Source: Lentzea xinjiangensis (GTDB taxonomy: Bacteria > Actinomycetota > Actinomycetes > Mycobacteriales > Pseudonocardiaceae). From it: a stretch of DNA of 64,000 nt. Positions 51,293 to 60,983 of the stretch are shown in pieces. Numbering within the stretch: position 1 is the first letter of the stretch; the number at the start of each line of letters is the position of its first letter. The position numbers and the translations under genes were made by a program. The stretch lies in assembly GCF_900110955.1 (NCBI RefSeq), contig NZ_FOFR01000001.1:480410-544409 (forward strand), given 5' to 3'. The notes under the pieces were generated by a model, which saw only the letters and a list, made by a program, of their open reading frames with translations, made no database searches and was not told the origin of the DNA.

Positions 51293-52135
51293 CTAGCCAT
51301 GACCAGCTGAAGCGTGCGCCTCCAGCCAGGGCACGATCGCGGCGACGAACCCGTCGGGACTGGTCATGGGACGACCGTTCATGGTGGCGACCAGGTGACC
51401 GGCGCCGAACAGAGCGTCCCACGTGCGGGCGCGGCGGTAGGTGACGGCGGGGACGGCGCGGCGGACGTTGTCCCACCCGTGCCAGGACATCTGGGCGGCG
51501 TCGATGGCGGGGTCGGCGGGCATGGCCGTGTCCCAGTCGAGGATGCCGAGCAGTTTCCCGTCCGGTGACCAGTGCACGTTGGAACCGCTGAGATCACCGT
51601 GCACCAAGGCATCGGGCACGGGCTCCAGGGCCAGGGCGGCGTCCAGGCGGCGTTGCGCCTCGGACTGCCAGCGTGCCGGCAGGCGGGGGATGATCTCCTC
51701 GGCGATGACCGTCGACCACGACGGGCCCAGTGCACGGCCGTCGATGGCCGCCAGCAGCGGGTCGTCCAGCGGTACGGACCGCACGGCCTCCAGCACCTCG
51801 GCGACCCGTGCCGGGTCACCGGCCCCGCGGGGCAAGGCCACGCCGTCGATCCAGGACACGGCGACGGCGGCCCGGTCGCCGAACGTGGTCACGGGAGTGA
51901 GCGGCTCCGGTACCTGGAACGGCAGTCCGGCGGAGGCCAGCCGCCGCAACACTTCCACGCCGCGGGGCATCGACGCGGCGGCCAGTGGGCGCTTGCTGAC
52001 CCGCACGGCGGCGATGCCCGGGATGAGCAGCACGTCGTGGATGTTGCCTTCGGTCGCGACGAAGGCTTCGTCCAGTCGCACGCCGGGCAGCAGTGCGGAG
52101 GCGATCGTCAGCAGGTCCGGCTCGGCCTTCGTCAT
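51293..52135 (-). CDS. Aminoglycoside phosphotransferase-family kinase
   Basis: A 280-residue protein of the APH/choline kinase fold. It has the catalytic loop LVHGDLSGSNVHW (HGDxxxxN) and the metal motif LGILDWDTAMP (xDWD). No specific resistance subclass can be assigned; many such proteins phosphorylate antibiotics, choline or unknown metabolites. It is the first gene after the element remnant, with its 3' end only about 140 bp from it, and may be chromosomal or part of the remnant's cargo. GC content is back to the genome level. Confidence 0.8.
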   Translation of the reverse strand: MTKAEPDLLTIASALLPGVRLDEAFVATEGNIHDVLLIPGIAAVRVSKRPLAAASMPRGVEVLRRLASAGLPFQVPEPLTPVTTFGDRAAVAVSWIDGVALPRGAGDPARVAEVLEAVRSVPLDDPLLAAIDGRALGPSWSTVIAEEIIPRLPARWQSEAQRRLDAALALEPVPDALVHGDLSGSNVHWSPDGKLLGILDWDTAMPADPAIDAAQMSWHGWDNVRRAVPAVTYRRARTWDALFGAGHLVATMNGRPMTSPDGFVAAIVPWLEAHASAGHG

Positions 52136-52413
52136 GGGTGAAAACTACATCCGGGTACGACGCGGCAACTGTCCACTGTGGCCGCACGAGGCACTTGATC
52201 CGCGGTTACGTGCTCAAGATCCATTGATGAATCCGCTGGCAATCGCTTCGGAAAACCATATTGCCGATGCCTCGTGCGGCCAGATGGCGGAATCCGACAC
52301 CGATATCCGGATGCATCTGCGCGGATTGTCTTCATGACAAATCAAAGCGGATGAATTCGTGCCACCACGCGTTAGCATGTCGCGGCAACCAGGCGATCAA
52401 GGTGGGGGTCACG

Positions 52414-53298
52414 ATGATCAAAGCGGTGCTGGCGAAGCTGAAGAACGACGGCGTGGGTGGCCTGGTCACATCCGTTCATGATCGATTCTTTCCGGCTCAG
52501 ATGGCCTATTACGAGACCGTCCGGCACCTATTCCTCGACAAGGTCGGCCTGGAGATCGGCGGACCGACCCGGTGGTTCCAGCGCGGCAACCTCGTTCCCG
52601 TCTACCCCGACGCCGGGCGGATCGACAACTGCAACTTCAGCGCCGAGACGCTCTGGGAGGGTTCGATCGTCGAGGGGGCCACGTTCCGCTACGACGACCG
52701 GCACGAGCCCGGGTTCCAGTACGTCGCCGAGGCGACCGATCTGCACATGATCGCCGACGGGACCTACGACTTCGTGCTCTCCTCGCACGCCGTCGAGCAC
52801 ACCGCCAACCCCATCCAGGCCCTGTCGGAGTGGAAGCGCGTGCTCAAGGACCACGGGATGCTGGTGCTCATCGCCCCGCACCTGGAGGGCACCTTCGACC
52901 GGAACCGGCCGGTCACCACCCTGGAGCACATGATCTCGGACTTCGAGCGGAAGATGCCGGAGACCGACACCACGCACGTCCCGGAGATCCTCGAGCTGCA
53001 CGACATGTCCCGCGACCCCGAGTGCGGCAGCCGGGCCGAGTTCGAGGCGCGGTGCGCCGACAACCTGGATGTGCGCGGGCTGCACCACCACGTCTTCGAC
53101 ACCGCGTCGCTGGTCGAGCTGGTGGACCACATGGGTCTGCAGATCACCGCGGTGGAGGCGTTCCGGCCGTTCAACATCGTCGTCGTGGCGCGCAAGCCGG
53201 CCGAGGGCGAGGCCGTCTCCAACGAGCGGTTCCGCGGCCCGGACAGCACCTGGCCGAGCCCGTTCCTCAGGGACCGGCGGAGCTCTGGGGCCGAGTAG
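52414..53298 (+). CDS. SAM-dependent methyltransferase-like protein
   Basis: A 294-residue class I methyltransferase-like protein. A strand LEIGGPTRWF occupies the place of motif I, with only a partly conserved GxG. The SSHAVEHTANP segment after a strand (FVLSSHAVEHT) is typical of Methyltransf_11, and then VLKDHGMLVLIAP. ATG 52414 has AAGGTGGGGG upstream; the longer frame to 52261 is unlikely. The substrate is unknown; proteins of this kind often belong to glycan or natural product clusters, but no such cluster is visible. Confidence 0.78.
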   Translation: MIKAVLAKLKNDGVGGLVTSVHDRFFPAQMAYYETVRHLFLDKVGLEIGGPTRWFQRGNLVPVYPDAGRIDNCNFSAETLWEGSIVEGATFRYDDRHEPGFQYVAEATDLHMIADGTYDFVLSSHAVEHTANPIQALSEWKRVLKDHGMLVLIAPHLEGTFDRNRPVTTLEHMISDFERKMPETDTTHVPEILELHDMSRDPECGSRAEFEARCADNLDVRGLHHHVFDTASLVELVDHMGLQITAVEAFRPFNIVVVARKPAEGEAVSNERFRGPDSTWPSPFLRDRRSSGAE

Positions 53299-53403
53299 CG
53301 GCGAGAGGATCGGGCAAGAAGCGGGGTGGATCGTCGTACCGGTGCCGAGCCGGGGGCGGTGAACTTGGGGCAAGCCGGAAACCGACTCCGAGGAGCCACC
53401 GAG

Positions 53404-54477
53404 ATGCCGCTCGACCACTACGTCACCCTGGGCCGTTCGGGCCTGCGCGTCAGCCCCTTCGCGCTCGGCGCCATGACCTTCGGCGACGATCCCGGTTCCG
53501 CCGGCTGCGATGTCGAGGAGTCGGAGAAGATCCTCGGCACCTACCTGGACCGGGGCGGGAACTTCATCGACACCGCCAACTTCTACACCAACGGGCACTC
53601 GGAGAAGATCCTCGGCGACTTCTTCAAGGCCCGCGGGAACCGCGACCGGGTCGTGCTCGCGTCGAAGTTCTTCTTCAACATGCACCCCGGCGACCCCAAC
53701 GGCGGCGGGGCCGGGCGCGGGTCCATCCGCAGGCAGCTCCACGAGACGCTGCGGCGGCTGGGCACCGACTACCTGGACCTCTACTGGATGCACAACTGGG
53801 ACCGGAACACCCCGATCGAGGAGACGCTCAGCACCCTCGACGACCTGGTGGGATCGGGCAAGGTCGGGTACATCGGGTTCTCCAACGTGCCCGCCTGGGT
53901 CACCGCGCAGGCCCAGACGACGGCCCTGCTCAAGAGCTGGACGCCGCTGATCGCCCTGCAGGTCGAGTACTCGCTGCTGGCGCGGACGGTCGAGGGGGAG
54001 ATCGCGCCCATGGCCAGGGACATGGGCATGGCGCTGGTGCCGTGGAGCCCGCTCAAGAACGGGTTCCTCAGCGGCAAGTACCGGCGCGGCGCGCAGGTCG
54101 GCGACTCGGAGCGGGCCAAGTTCGTCAGCGCGCCCACCGAGGAGGAGTTCCGGGTCATCGACGTGGTCACCGGGATCGCGGACGAGCTCGGCACGACCGC
54201 TGCCGCCGTGTCGCTGGCCTGGTTGCGGGCGCAGCCGGGCACGGTGGTGCCTATCATCGGCGCGCGGAAGCTGGAGCACCTGGAGAGCAACCTCGACGAG
54301 GTGGCGCTCACCGCGGAGCAGATCGGCAGGCTCGACGACGTCTCCCGGCCCGACCTCAACTACCCCGCGCCGCTGCACGGTGAGCTGCGGGCGATGCTGC
54401 AGTTCGCCGGCACGACGGTGGACGGCGAACGCTCGGGTGTCTACCCGCCGCTGGTGCAGAGCGACGTCCGCTACTGA
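53404..54477 (+). CDS. Aldo/keto reductase
   Basis: A 357-residue TIM-barrel NADPH-dependent reductase. It starts LDHYVTLGRSGLRVSPFALG, has the catalytic Asp and Tyr around FIDTANFYTNGHSEKILG, the Lys in VLASKFFF, and the nicotinamide-binding end PIIGARKLEHLESNL. ATG 53404 follows GAGG by 8 bases. It is similar to the YajO/IolS-type group; the natural carbonyl is unknown. It lies about 100 bp after the methyltransferase on the same strand. Confidence 0.9.
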   Translation: MPLDHYVTLGRSGLRVSPFALGAMTFGDDPGSAGCDVEESEKILGTYLDRGGNFIDTANFYTNGHSEKILGDFFKARGNRDRVVLASKFFFNMHPGDPNGGGAGRGSIRRQLHETLRRLGTDYLDLYWMHNWDRNTPIEETLSTLDDLVGSGKVGYIGFSNVPAWVTAQAQTTALLKSWTPLIALQVEYSLLARTVEGEIAPMARDMGMALVPWSPLKNGFLSGKYRRGAQVGDSERAKFVSAPTEEEFRVIDVVTGIADELGTTAAAVSLAWLRAQPGTVVPIIGARKLEHLESNLDEVALTAEQIGRLDDVSRPDLNYPAPLHGELRAMLQFAGTTVDGERSGVYPPLVQSDVRY

Positions 54478-54576
54478 CGGTGGAGCCTGCTCCACCTGAT
54501 CAACGGCAGTGTGCCTGACTGCGCAGGGCACCCCGGAATTGACAACCTGTCCTCACCACGGCAACGGAGGCACAGG

Positions 54577-55695
54577 ATGAAGAAGACGCTGGTAGGGGTG
54601 CTGGCAACGGCCATGCTGTTCACCGGGACGGCCCTGGCCGCGCCGAGCGGGCAGCTGCAGAAGCAGCTCGACGGGCTCGTGCAGCAGCACGAGTTCCCGG
54701 CGGCGCTCGGCACGGTCACGGAGGCCGGTGGCAGGACCTCGGCGTACACGTCGGGAACGTCCGAAGTGGGCAAACGCGTGCCGGTGCCCAAGAACGGGCG
54801 GGTCCGCGCCGGCTCCAACACCAAGGCGTTCGTGGCCGCCGTGGTCATGCAGCTCGTGGGCGAGGGCAAGGTCGAGCTCGACAAGCCGATCAACCACTAC
54901 CTGCCGGGCGCGATCAAGGACGACCGGATCACCGTGCGGCAGCTGCTCAACCACACCAGCGGGCTCGCGAACTACACGGGGCACCTGGGGCTGGAGAGGT
55001 TCGAGGAGCTGCGGCACCGCTACTTCGAGCCGCGCGAGCTGCTCGACGTCGCCAACGCCCACCCGGTGACGAACCAGCCGGGCGAGAAGTTCAAGTACAG
55101 CAACACGAACTACGTGCTGCTGGGGCTGCTGGTCCAGAAGACCACCGGGCGCCCGATCGCCGAGAACGTCGAGCAGCGGATCATCCGCAAGCTCGGCCTC
55201 GAGGACACCTACTGGCCCGGTGTCGGCGAGCAGGGCATCCGCGGCAAGCACCCGCACGGGTACGCCATGACCGGCAACGGCATCGAGGACGTCACCGAGC
55301 TCGACCCGTCGTGGGGCTGGGCGGCCGGTCAGCTCGTCTCCAGCACCAAGGACCTCAACTCCTTCTACCGCGCCCTCCTCAAGGGTGACCTCGTGCAGAA
55401 GGCGCAGCTCGAGGAGATGAAGAAGACCGTCGACACCAAGGGCGAGATGTGGCCGGGCGCCGAGTACGGCCTGGGCATCGCCAGCAGCCCGCTCACGTGC
55501 GGTGGCCGCTACTGGGGCCACGGCGGTGACATCCACGGTTACGAGACGCGGGGTGGCGTCGCGCCGGACGGCAGGGCGTTCTCCGTTGCCGTCACGGCAC
55601 TTCCCGGCACCTTCCAGGACACGCCGGAAGAGGGCGACAAGGCGCACAGCGCGATGCTGGCCACTGTGGACGCTGCCCTGTGCGGTGCGAAATGA
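54577..55695 (+). CDS. Secreted serine hydrolase, beta-lactamase/DD-peptidase family
   Basis: A 372-residue precursor with a signal peptide (MKKTLVGVLATAMLFTGTAL then AAP) and the class C penicillin-binding fold. The nucleophile is SNTK (in RAGSNTKAFVAA), the second motif YSN (KYSNTNYVLLG) and the third HGG (YWGHGGDIHG). It is probably a D-alanyl-D-alanine carboxypeptidase or esterase exported to the cell surface. ATG 54577 follows CGGAGG. Its stop overlaps the start of a paralog by 4 bp. Confidence 0.9.
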   Translation: MKKTLVGVLATAMLFTGTALAAPSGQLQKQLDGLVQQHEFPAALGTVTEAGGRTSAYTSGTSEVGKRVPVPKNGRVRAGSNTKAFVAAVVMQLVGEGKVELDKPINHYLPGAIKDDRITVRQLLNHTSGLANYTGHLGLERFEELRHRYFEPRELLDVANAHPVTNQPGEKFKYSNTNYVLLGLLVQKTTGRPIAENVEQRIIRKLGLEDTYWPGVGEQGIRGKHPHGYAMTGNGIEDVTELDPSWGWAAGQLVSSTKDLNSFYRALLKGDLVQKAQLEEMKKTVDTKGEMWPGAEYGLGIASSPLTCGGRYWGHGGDIHGYETRGGVAPDGRAFSVAVTALPGTFQDTPEEGDKAHSAMLATVDAALCGAK

Positions 55696-56714
55696 TCGTC
55701 GCGGCAGCCATCACCGCTCTGTCCCTGCTCATCCCCCAGCAGCTCGACCGGATCGTCCACGAGGGCACGCCCGGCGTGGAGGCCCACGTGAACGGCCGCA
55801 ACCACGTGGCGGGCAAGGCGCCGCTCAACGGGCGGGTGCGCATCGGCAGCATCACCAAGTCGTTCGTGGCGGTCGCCACGCTGCGGCTCGTCGCCGAGAA
55901 CAAGGTCCAGCTCGACGAGCCGGTCAACCGGTTCGTGCCGCACATCACGGACGACCGCATCACCGTCCGCCAGGTCCTCCAGCACACCAGCGGGCTGCCG
56001 GACTACGTGCTGGCCGTCGGGGTTCCGAAGATCGCCGACATCCGGGACCGGTACTTCGAGCCGCACGAGCTGCTGGACGCCGCGCTGCGGCAGCAGCCGG
56101 CGCTCCAGCCGGGCGAGAAGTACGAGTACAGCAACACCAACTACGTCGTCGCCGGGCTGCTGGTCCAGAAGGTCACCGGCCGCCCGGTCGGCGAGGCCAT
56201 CGGGGACGTCATCACCAAGGCCGGCCTGAAGGACACGTACTGGCCGGGCCAGGGCGAGCGGCAGATCCGCGGCCGCCACGCCCAGGCCTACGCGTTGAGC
56301 GACCTGCTCGACCCGAAGTCCGCGGTGGTCAACGCCACGGAGATCGAGACGTCCGCCGCGTGGACTTCCGGTGCGATGGTCTCCACCCCCGCTGACGTGG
56401 CCAAGTTCTACCGGGCGCTGCTGCAGGGCGGCCTCCTGCCGAAGGCGCAGCTCGACGAGATGCGCAAGACCGTCGCCATCGACGACAGGAGCGCGTACGG
56501 GCTCGGCCTGGAGAGCACCAAGCTGAGCTGCGGCGGAGTCTGGTGGGGCCACGGCGGCTCGATCCACGGCTGGGCGTCGCTGGGCGGGGCCACCGACAAC
56601 GGCGGCCACGCCGCGATCACGCTCACCGCGCTGCCCGGCACCTTCGGCAAGGACCCGGCCAGGACGTTCCAGCAGATGTTCGACGTGATGGACACGGCCT
56701 TCTGCAAGAAGTGA
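55692..56714 (+). CDS. Second serine hydrolase, tandem paralog
   Basis: A 340-residue protein closely similar to the preceding gene, with SITK (GRVRIGSITKSFVAV), YSN (YEYSNTNYVV) and HGG (WWGHGGSIHG). A short N-terminal hydrophobic stretch (MIVAAAITALSLLIPQQ) is a weak signal peptide. ATG 55692 overlaps the first paralog's stop (ATGA), so the pair is translated together. The pair arose by tandem duplication. Confidence 0.88.
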   Translation: MIVAAAITALSLLIPQQLDRIVHEGTPGVEAHVNGRNHVAGKAPLNGRVRIGSITKSFVAVATLRLVAENKVQLDEPVNRFVPHITDDRITVRQVLQHTSGLPDYVLAVGVPKIADIRDRYFEPHELLDAALRQQPALQPGEKYEYSNTNYVVAGLLVQKVTGRPVGEAIGDVITKAGLKDTYWPGQGERQIRGRHAQAYALSDLLDPKSAVVNATEIETSAAWTSGAMVSTPADVAKFYRALLQGGLLPKAQLDEMRKTVAIDDRSAYGLGLESTKLSCGGVWWGHGGSIHGWASLGGATDNGGHAAITLTALPGTFGKDPARTFQQMFDVMDTAFCKK

Positions 56715-57626
56715 TCAGTCGCGGGCGTACCGGAGCACCCAGAGCATGTCCTGCTCGGTGACCGGTCCGTCCGCGACGCACGCCAGCAGCCAGTCCGTCA
56801 GCGAGTCCGGTTCGATGCCCGCCCCGATCAGCACCAGCTGAGTCGGGGCGTCGTCGACGGGCGTGAACGAGACGTAGGGGCCGACGGTGTGCAGCATGAA
56901 GGTGCCGCCGCCGAAGCGCACGAAACCCTTGGCGCGGAACAACCCCTCGGGCCGTGCGGCCAGGAAGTCCACGAACAGCTTGGGGTGCAACGGCTCATCG
57001 CACTCGAACGTCACGCTGTCGTACGAGGCGTGCGCGTGCGTGGAGTGGTCCTCCAGGTCGTCGAACGACAACTGGCGCGGCCCGAGGTCCGGCGGCCGGA
57101 CCTCGAACAGCAACGCCGGGTCGATCCGGCCGTAGGACACCGGCAGCACCGGCGCCGGGCAGTCGAGCGCCGGCGGCTCGGACACCCGGTCGACCTTGTT
57201 CAGCACCACCAGGTCGGCGAGCGCCAGAGCGCGCGGAAGGTCCGGCACGGCGCCGTGCTCGACCGCGTCCACGACGTAGATCAGCCCGCCGTACGACACG
57301 CCCGAGGTCTGCAGCACCATCCTGACCAGCGCCGACGGCTCCGCGAGCCCGGACGCCTCGATCACGATGACGTCCAGGTCGGCGGAGGCCAGTTTGGCGA
57401 GCATGTCGTCCAGCTCGGTGCCGTCGACCGCGCAGCACAGGCAGCCGTTGGACAGCGTCACCATCGAGTCGACCTGGGCCGACACGGCGAACGCGTCGAT
57501 GTTGACCCGCCCGAAGTCGTTCACCACGACGCCGATCCGCGTGCCGCCGGACGTGCGCAGCAGGTGGTTGAGGAGGGTGGTCTTGCCGGAGCCCAGGAAG
57601 CCGGCGAGCACGACGACGGGAATCAC
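56715..57626 (-). CDS. CobW/COG0523-family GTP-binding metallochaperone
   Basis: A 303-residue G3E GTPase: Walker A VVVLAGFLGSGKTTLL, the metal-binding CxCC motif in SNGCLCCAVDG, Walker B IVIEASGLAEP, and NKVD for guanine specificity, then a CobW C-terminal domain. It starts at GTG 57626 and ends flush with the serine hydrolase stop on the other strand. Members insert zinc, cobalt or other metals; no Zur-type operator was seen nearby. Confidence 0.88.
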   Translation of the reverse strand: MIPVVVLAGFLGSGKTTLLNHLLRTSGGTRIGVVVNDFGRVNIDAFAVSAQVDSMVTLSNGCLCCAVDGTELDDMLAKLASADLDVIVIEASGLAEPSALVRMVLQTSGVSYGGLIYVVDAVEHGAVPDLPRALALADLVVLNKVDRVSEPPALDCPAPVLPVSYGRIDPALLFEVRPPDLGPRQLSFDDLEDHSTHAHASYDSVTFECDEPLHPKLFVDFLAARPEGLFRAKGFVRFGGGTFMLHTVGPYVSFTPVDDAPTQLVLIGAGIEPDSLTDWLLACVADGPVTEQDMLWVLRYARD

Positions 57627-57637
57627 GACGACCGAGG

Positions 57638-58434
57638 TTAGCCGGTGAACTCCGCGTTGCGCTCCAGCACCTCGTCCACGGTGCCGTCGAACATCGGCGG
57701 GTGGATCACCAGCTCGTCGACGCCCAGGTCCTCGTACTCCCTGATCACCGACGCGGACAGCGGGACCTGCGCGGACACGCTGATCCGGAAGCCGTCGGGC
57801 CGCGCGGGGAACCGGGCGAGGTGGCCGCGGACGTCGGCGGGTGTCCCGATGCCGAACCAGCCGTGCGCACGGGTGACCGCCCGCCGGAAGGCCGAGGCGC
57901 TGTGCCCGCCGACCACGACCCGCACGTTGGACGGCTTGGGGTGCGCGTCCACGCCGGAGAACGACACGAACTCGCCGGAGAACGCCGGCGACGAGGCGTG
58001 CCACAGCTGGTCCATCGCGTCGAGGTACTCGTCGGTCCGGGCGCCCCGGTCGCCGAACGACACCCCGACGGCCGTCATCTCCGGTTCGAGGTAGCCGGCG
58101 CCGATGCCGAGGGTGAAGCGCCCGCCGCTCAGCAGGTCCAGCGACGCCACCTGCTTCGCGAGCACCACCGGGTTGCGCTGGGGCAGGATCACGATGCCGG
58201 TGGCGAGCTCCAGCCGGGACGTGACGGCGGCGACGTAGCTCAGGTGCGCCAGGGGGTCCACGACCACGGTGTCCGGTTCGGACGGCGACGGGTCGACCCG
58301 CGGGCTCGGCAGCACCACGTGGTCTGACGCCACCACGAGCGGTAGCCGAGTGACTCGGCCAGTTGGGTCAACCGCCGCGTCTCGTCCGGTCCGGCGGTGT
58401 CGCCGATGTCGAGTCCCTGCACCCCGATGTCCAT
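57638..58434 (-). pseudogene. LLM-class flavin oxidoreductase with a frameshift
   Basis: The N-terminal part (MDIGVQGLDIGDTAGPDETR and LTQLAESLGYRS, from ATG 58434) and the rest (LVVASDHVVLPSPR onward to LERNAEFTG) are in different frames. A single-base loss near 58341 joins them into one normal F420-dependent oxidoreductase of about 265 residues, with RLELATGIVILPQRNPVVLAKQ and LGIGAGYLEPE. Either a recent pseudogene or a base-calling error. It shares its strand with the CobW gene, 11 bp apart. Confidence 0.8.
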
Positions 58435-58522
58435 GACGCGAGAACCATCGATCTCGGTCGATCATTCCTCGAAGTGCAACGGATTCGCCGTCTCGCGCAT
58501 CAGAGTGCCGAGAAGGGGGGCG

Positions 58523-59056
58523 ATGATGACCGATTTCCTGGCTGCCGCGCTGGCTTTCCCGACCGTGCTGTTCAGCTTGCTGGTGCTCGTGGTGCTGGCG
58601 TACTGGCTCACGGTCGCGTTGGTGGGCATGGACTTCGACGCCCCGGTGCTCCCGGTGTCGATCTCGATGTTCGTGGTGACCACGTGGTTCGCCGCGCTGG
58701 TCGGCACCGTGCTCACGCCGGAGGGGAAGCTCCGGTACGCCGTGCTCGCCGGCGCGCTGCTCGTGGGCGCGCTGCTGGCGAAGCTGCTGTCGATCCCGAT
58801 GCGCAACTGGACGCGGCCGGAGAAACCGGCTTCCCGCAACGACTTCGTGGGCCGCACCGCGATCGTCCGCACGGCGCGGGTCACGGAGCACTACGGGCAG
58901 GCCGAGGTGACCGCCGACGACGGGGGCACGGCGGTCGTGCAGGTGCGAGCCGCGCGGAGCACCGAACTGCAGGCGGGACAGACCGCGCTGATCTTCGACT
59001 ACGACGCGGAAGGCGAGTTCTTCTGGGTCGTGGACATCACCACCACAGGGGGCTGA
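58523..59056 (+). CDS. YqiJ-like membrane protein with OB-fold tail
   Basis: A 177-residue protein with an N-terminal membrane region of three helices (about residues 5-95) and a C-terminal OB-like domain (DFVGRTAIVRTARVTEHYGQ ... ALIFDYDAEGEFFWVVDI). Together with a following flotillin it matches the E. coli YqiJ-YqiK pair and NfeD-flotillin couples in general. ATG 58523 (or 58526) follows GAAGGGGGG. It ends one base before the flotillin ATG. Confidence 0.82.
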   Translation: MMTDFLAAALAFPTVLFSLLVLVVLAYWLTVALVGMDFDAPVLPVSISMFVVTTWFAALVGTVLTPEGKLRYAVLAGALLVGALLAKLLSIPMRNWTRPEKPASRNDFVGRTAIVRTARVTEHYGQAEVTADDGGTAVVQVRAARSTELQAGQTALIFDYDAEGEFFWVVDITTTGG

Positions 59057-59057
59057 C

Positions 59058-60983
59058 ATGGGTGCGATCTCAACGGGTCTGGTCGTGCTGATCGCCGTGA
59101 TCGTCGTCGTGCTGATCTTGGCGACCATCACGCTGAGCCGGTTGTTCAAGAAGTGCGAGCAGGGCAAGGCGCTGATCGTCTCGAAGATGCGCAAGGTCGA
59201 CGTGACCTTCACGGGCACGGTCGTCCTCCCGGTGCTGCACAGGTGCGAGACGATGGACATCTCGGTGAAGACCATCGAGATCCGCAGGGCCGGCAACGAG
59301 GGCCTGATCTGCCGCGACAACATCCGCGCGGACATCCGCATCACGTTCTTCGTGCGCGTCAACAAGACCGTCGAGGACGTCATCAAGGTCGCGCAGGCGA
59401 TCGGCACCGAACGCGCGAGCCACGAGCAGACGTTGCAGGAGCTGTTCAACGCCAAGTTCTCCGAGGCGCTCAAGACCGTCGGCAAGCAGCTCGACTTCGT
59501 CGACCTCTACACCCACCGCGACGAGTTCCGCGACCGGATCGTCCAGGTCATCGGCACCGACCTCAACGGCTACAGCCTCGAGGACGCGGCCATCGACTAC
59601 CTGGAGCAGACGCCGCTCAAGCAGCTCGACCCCGCGAACATCCTGGACGCGCAGGGCATCCGCAAGATCACCGAGCTGACCGCGATCGAGCACGTCAAGA
59701 CCAACGAGTTCACCCGCAACGAGGAGAAGGAGATCACGCGCCAGAACGTCAGCGCGCGCGAGGCGATCCTCGAGCTCGAACGGCGCCAGGCGGACGCGGA
59801 GATCAGGCAGCGGCGGGAGATCGAGACCGCCCGCGCGCAGCAGGAGGCGGAGACGCAGAAGGTGCAGGCCGAGGAACGCCTCAAGGCCAACACCGCCTTC
59901 ATCCGCACGGAGGAGCAGCTCGGCATCCAGACCGAGAACAAGGCCCGCGAGATCGCCGTGGCCGAGAAGAACCGCGAGCGCGTGATCGCCGTCGAGACCG
60001 AACGCATCGAGAAGGACCGCATGCTGGAGGTCATCGCCCGCGAACGCGAGACCGCGCTGCGCATGATCGAGAAGGACAAGGAGCTCGAGCACGAGCGCCG
60101 GGCCATCGCCGACCTGGTGCGCGAGCGGGTCGCGGTCGAGAAGACCGTGGCCGAGCAGGAGGAGAACATCAAGCGCCTGCGTGCGGTCGAGGAGGCCGAG
60201 CGCGAGCGCCAGCAGATCGTCATCATGGCGGAGGCCGAGGCGCAGCAGTCGCTGGTCAAGGACATCAAGGCGGCGGAGGCCGCGGAACAGGCCGCGCAGC
60301 ACAAGGCCAGGGAGGAGGTCGTGCTCGCCGAGGCGCGCAACCAGGCCGCCGAGCTGGACACCCGCGCCAAGATCCGCCTCGCGGAGGGCACGCAGGCGGA
60401 GGCCGCGGCGAAGGGCCTGGCGGACGCTCAGGTCAAGGAACGGGACGCCGCCGCGTCCGAGGCGCTCGGCCGCGCGGAGGCCGTGGTCGACCGCGAGAAG
60501 GCGCTGGCCGACGCCGAGGGCATCAAGGAACGCCTCAAGGGCGAGGCGGAAGGCCTGTCGCACAAGGCGGAGGCGATGGCCGCGCTCGACACCGCGACCC
60601 GCGAGCACGAGGAGTACCGGCTGCGCCTGGAGGCCGAGAAGGAGATCCGCCTCAAGGGCATCGACGTGCAGCGCCAGATCGCCGAGGCGCAGGCGATGGT
60701 CCTGGCCGCGGGCCTGGAGAAGGCCGACATCGACATCATCGGTGGCGACGCGGTGTTCTTCGACAAGATCGCCGGCGCCATCACCGCGGGCAAGCAGGTC
60801 GACGGGTTCGTCGGCGGCTCGGACGTGGTGCAGGCGCTGGGGGCCAAGTGGATGGACGGCTCCGCGAGCTTCCCCGAGGACCTGACCAAGATCCTCAGCT
60901 CCTTCACCACGGGTGACGCGCAGAACATCGCCGCCGCCATCGCGCTCACCCAGATGGCCAAGAACAACGGCCAGCCCGCATGA
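59058..60983 (+). CDS. Flotillin-family protein (YqiK-like)
   Basis: A 641-residue scaffold of membrane microdomains. It has an N-terminal transmembrane helix (STGLVVLIAVIVVVLILATI), an SPFH/Band 7 domain (residues 40-200, starting GKALIVSKMRKVDVTFTG), and a long coiled coil rich in Glu/Arg/Ala (about 220-560), then a C-terminal domain with DIIGGDAVFFDKIAG. ATG 59058 is one base after YqiJ. Its stop overlaps the next gene in ATGA, so the three genes form a coupled operon. Confidence 0.92.
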   Translation: MGAISTGLVVLIAVIVVVLILATITLSRLFKKCEQGKALIVSKMRKVDVTFTGTVVLPVLHRCETMDISVKTIEIRRAGNEGLICRDNIRADIRITFFVRVNKTVEDVIKVAQAIGTERASHEQTLQELFNAKFSEALKTVGKQLDFVDLYTHRDEFRDRIVQVIGTDLNGYSLEDAAIDYLEQTPLKQLDPANILDAQGIRKITELTAIEHVKTNEFTRNEEKEITRQNVSAREAILELERRQADAEIRQRREIETARAQQEAETQKVQAEERLKANTAFIRTEEQLGIQTENKAREIAVAEKNRERVIAVETERIEKDRMLEVIARERETALRMIEKDKELEHERRAIADLVRERVAVEKTVAEQEENIKRLRAVEEAERERQQIVIMAEAEAQQSLVKDIKAAEAAEQAAQHKAREEVVLAEARNQAAELDTRAKIRLAEGTQAEAAAKGLADAQVKERDAAASEALGRAEAVVDREKALADAEGIKERLKGEAEGLSHKAEAMAALDTATREHEEYRLRLEAEKEIRLKGIDVQRQIAEAQAMVLAAGLEKADIDIIGGDAVFFDKIAGAITAGKQVDGFVGGSDVVQALGAKWMDGSASFPEDLTKILSSFTTGDAQNIAAAIALTQMAKNNGQPA

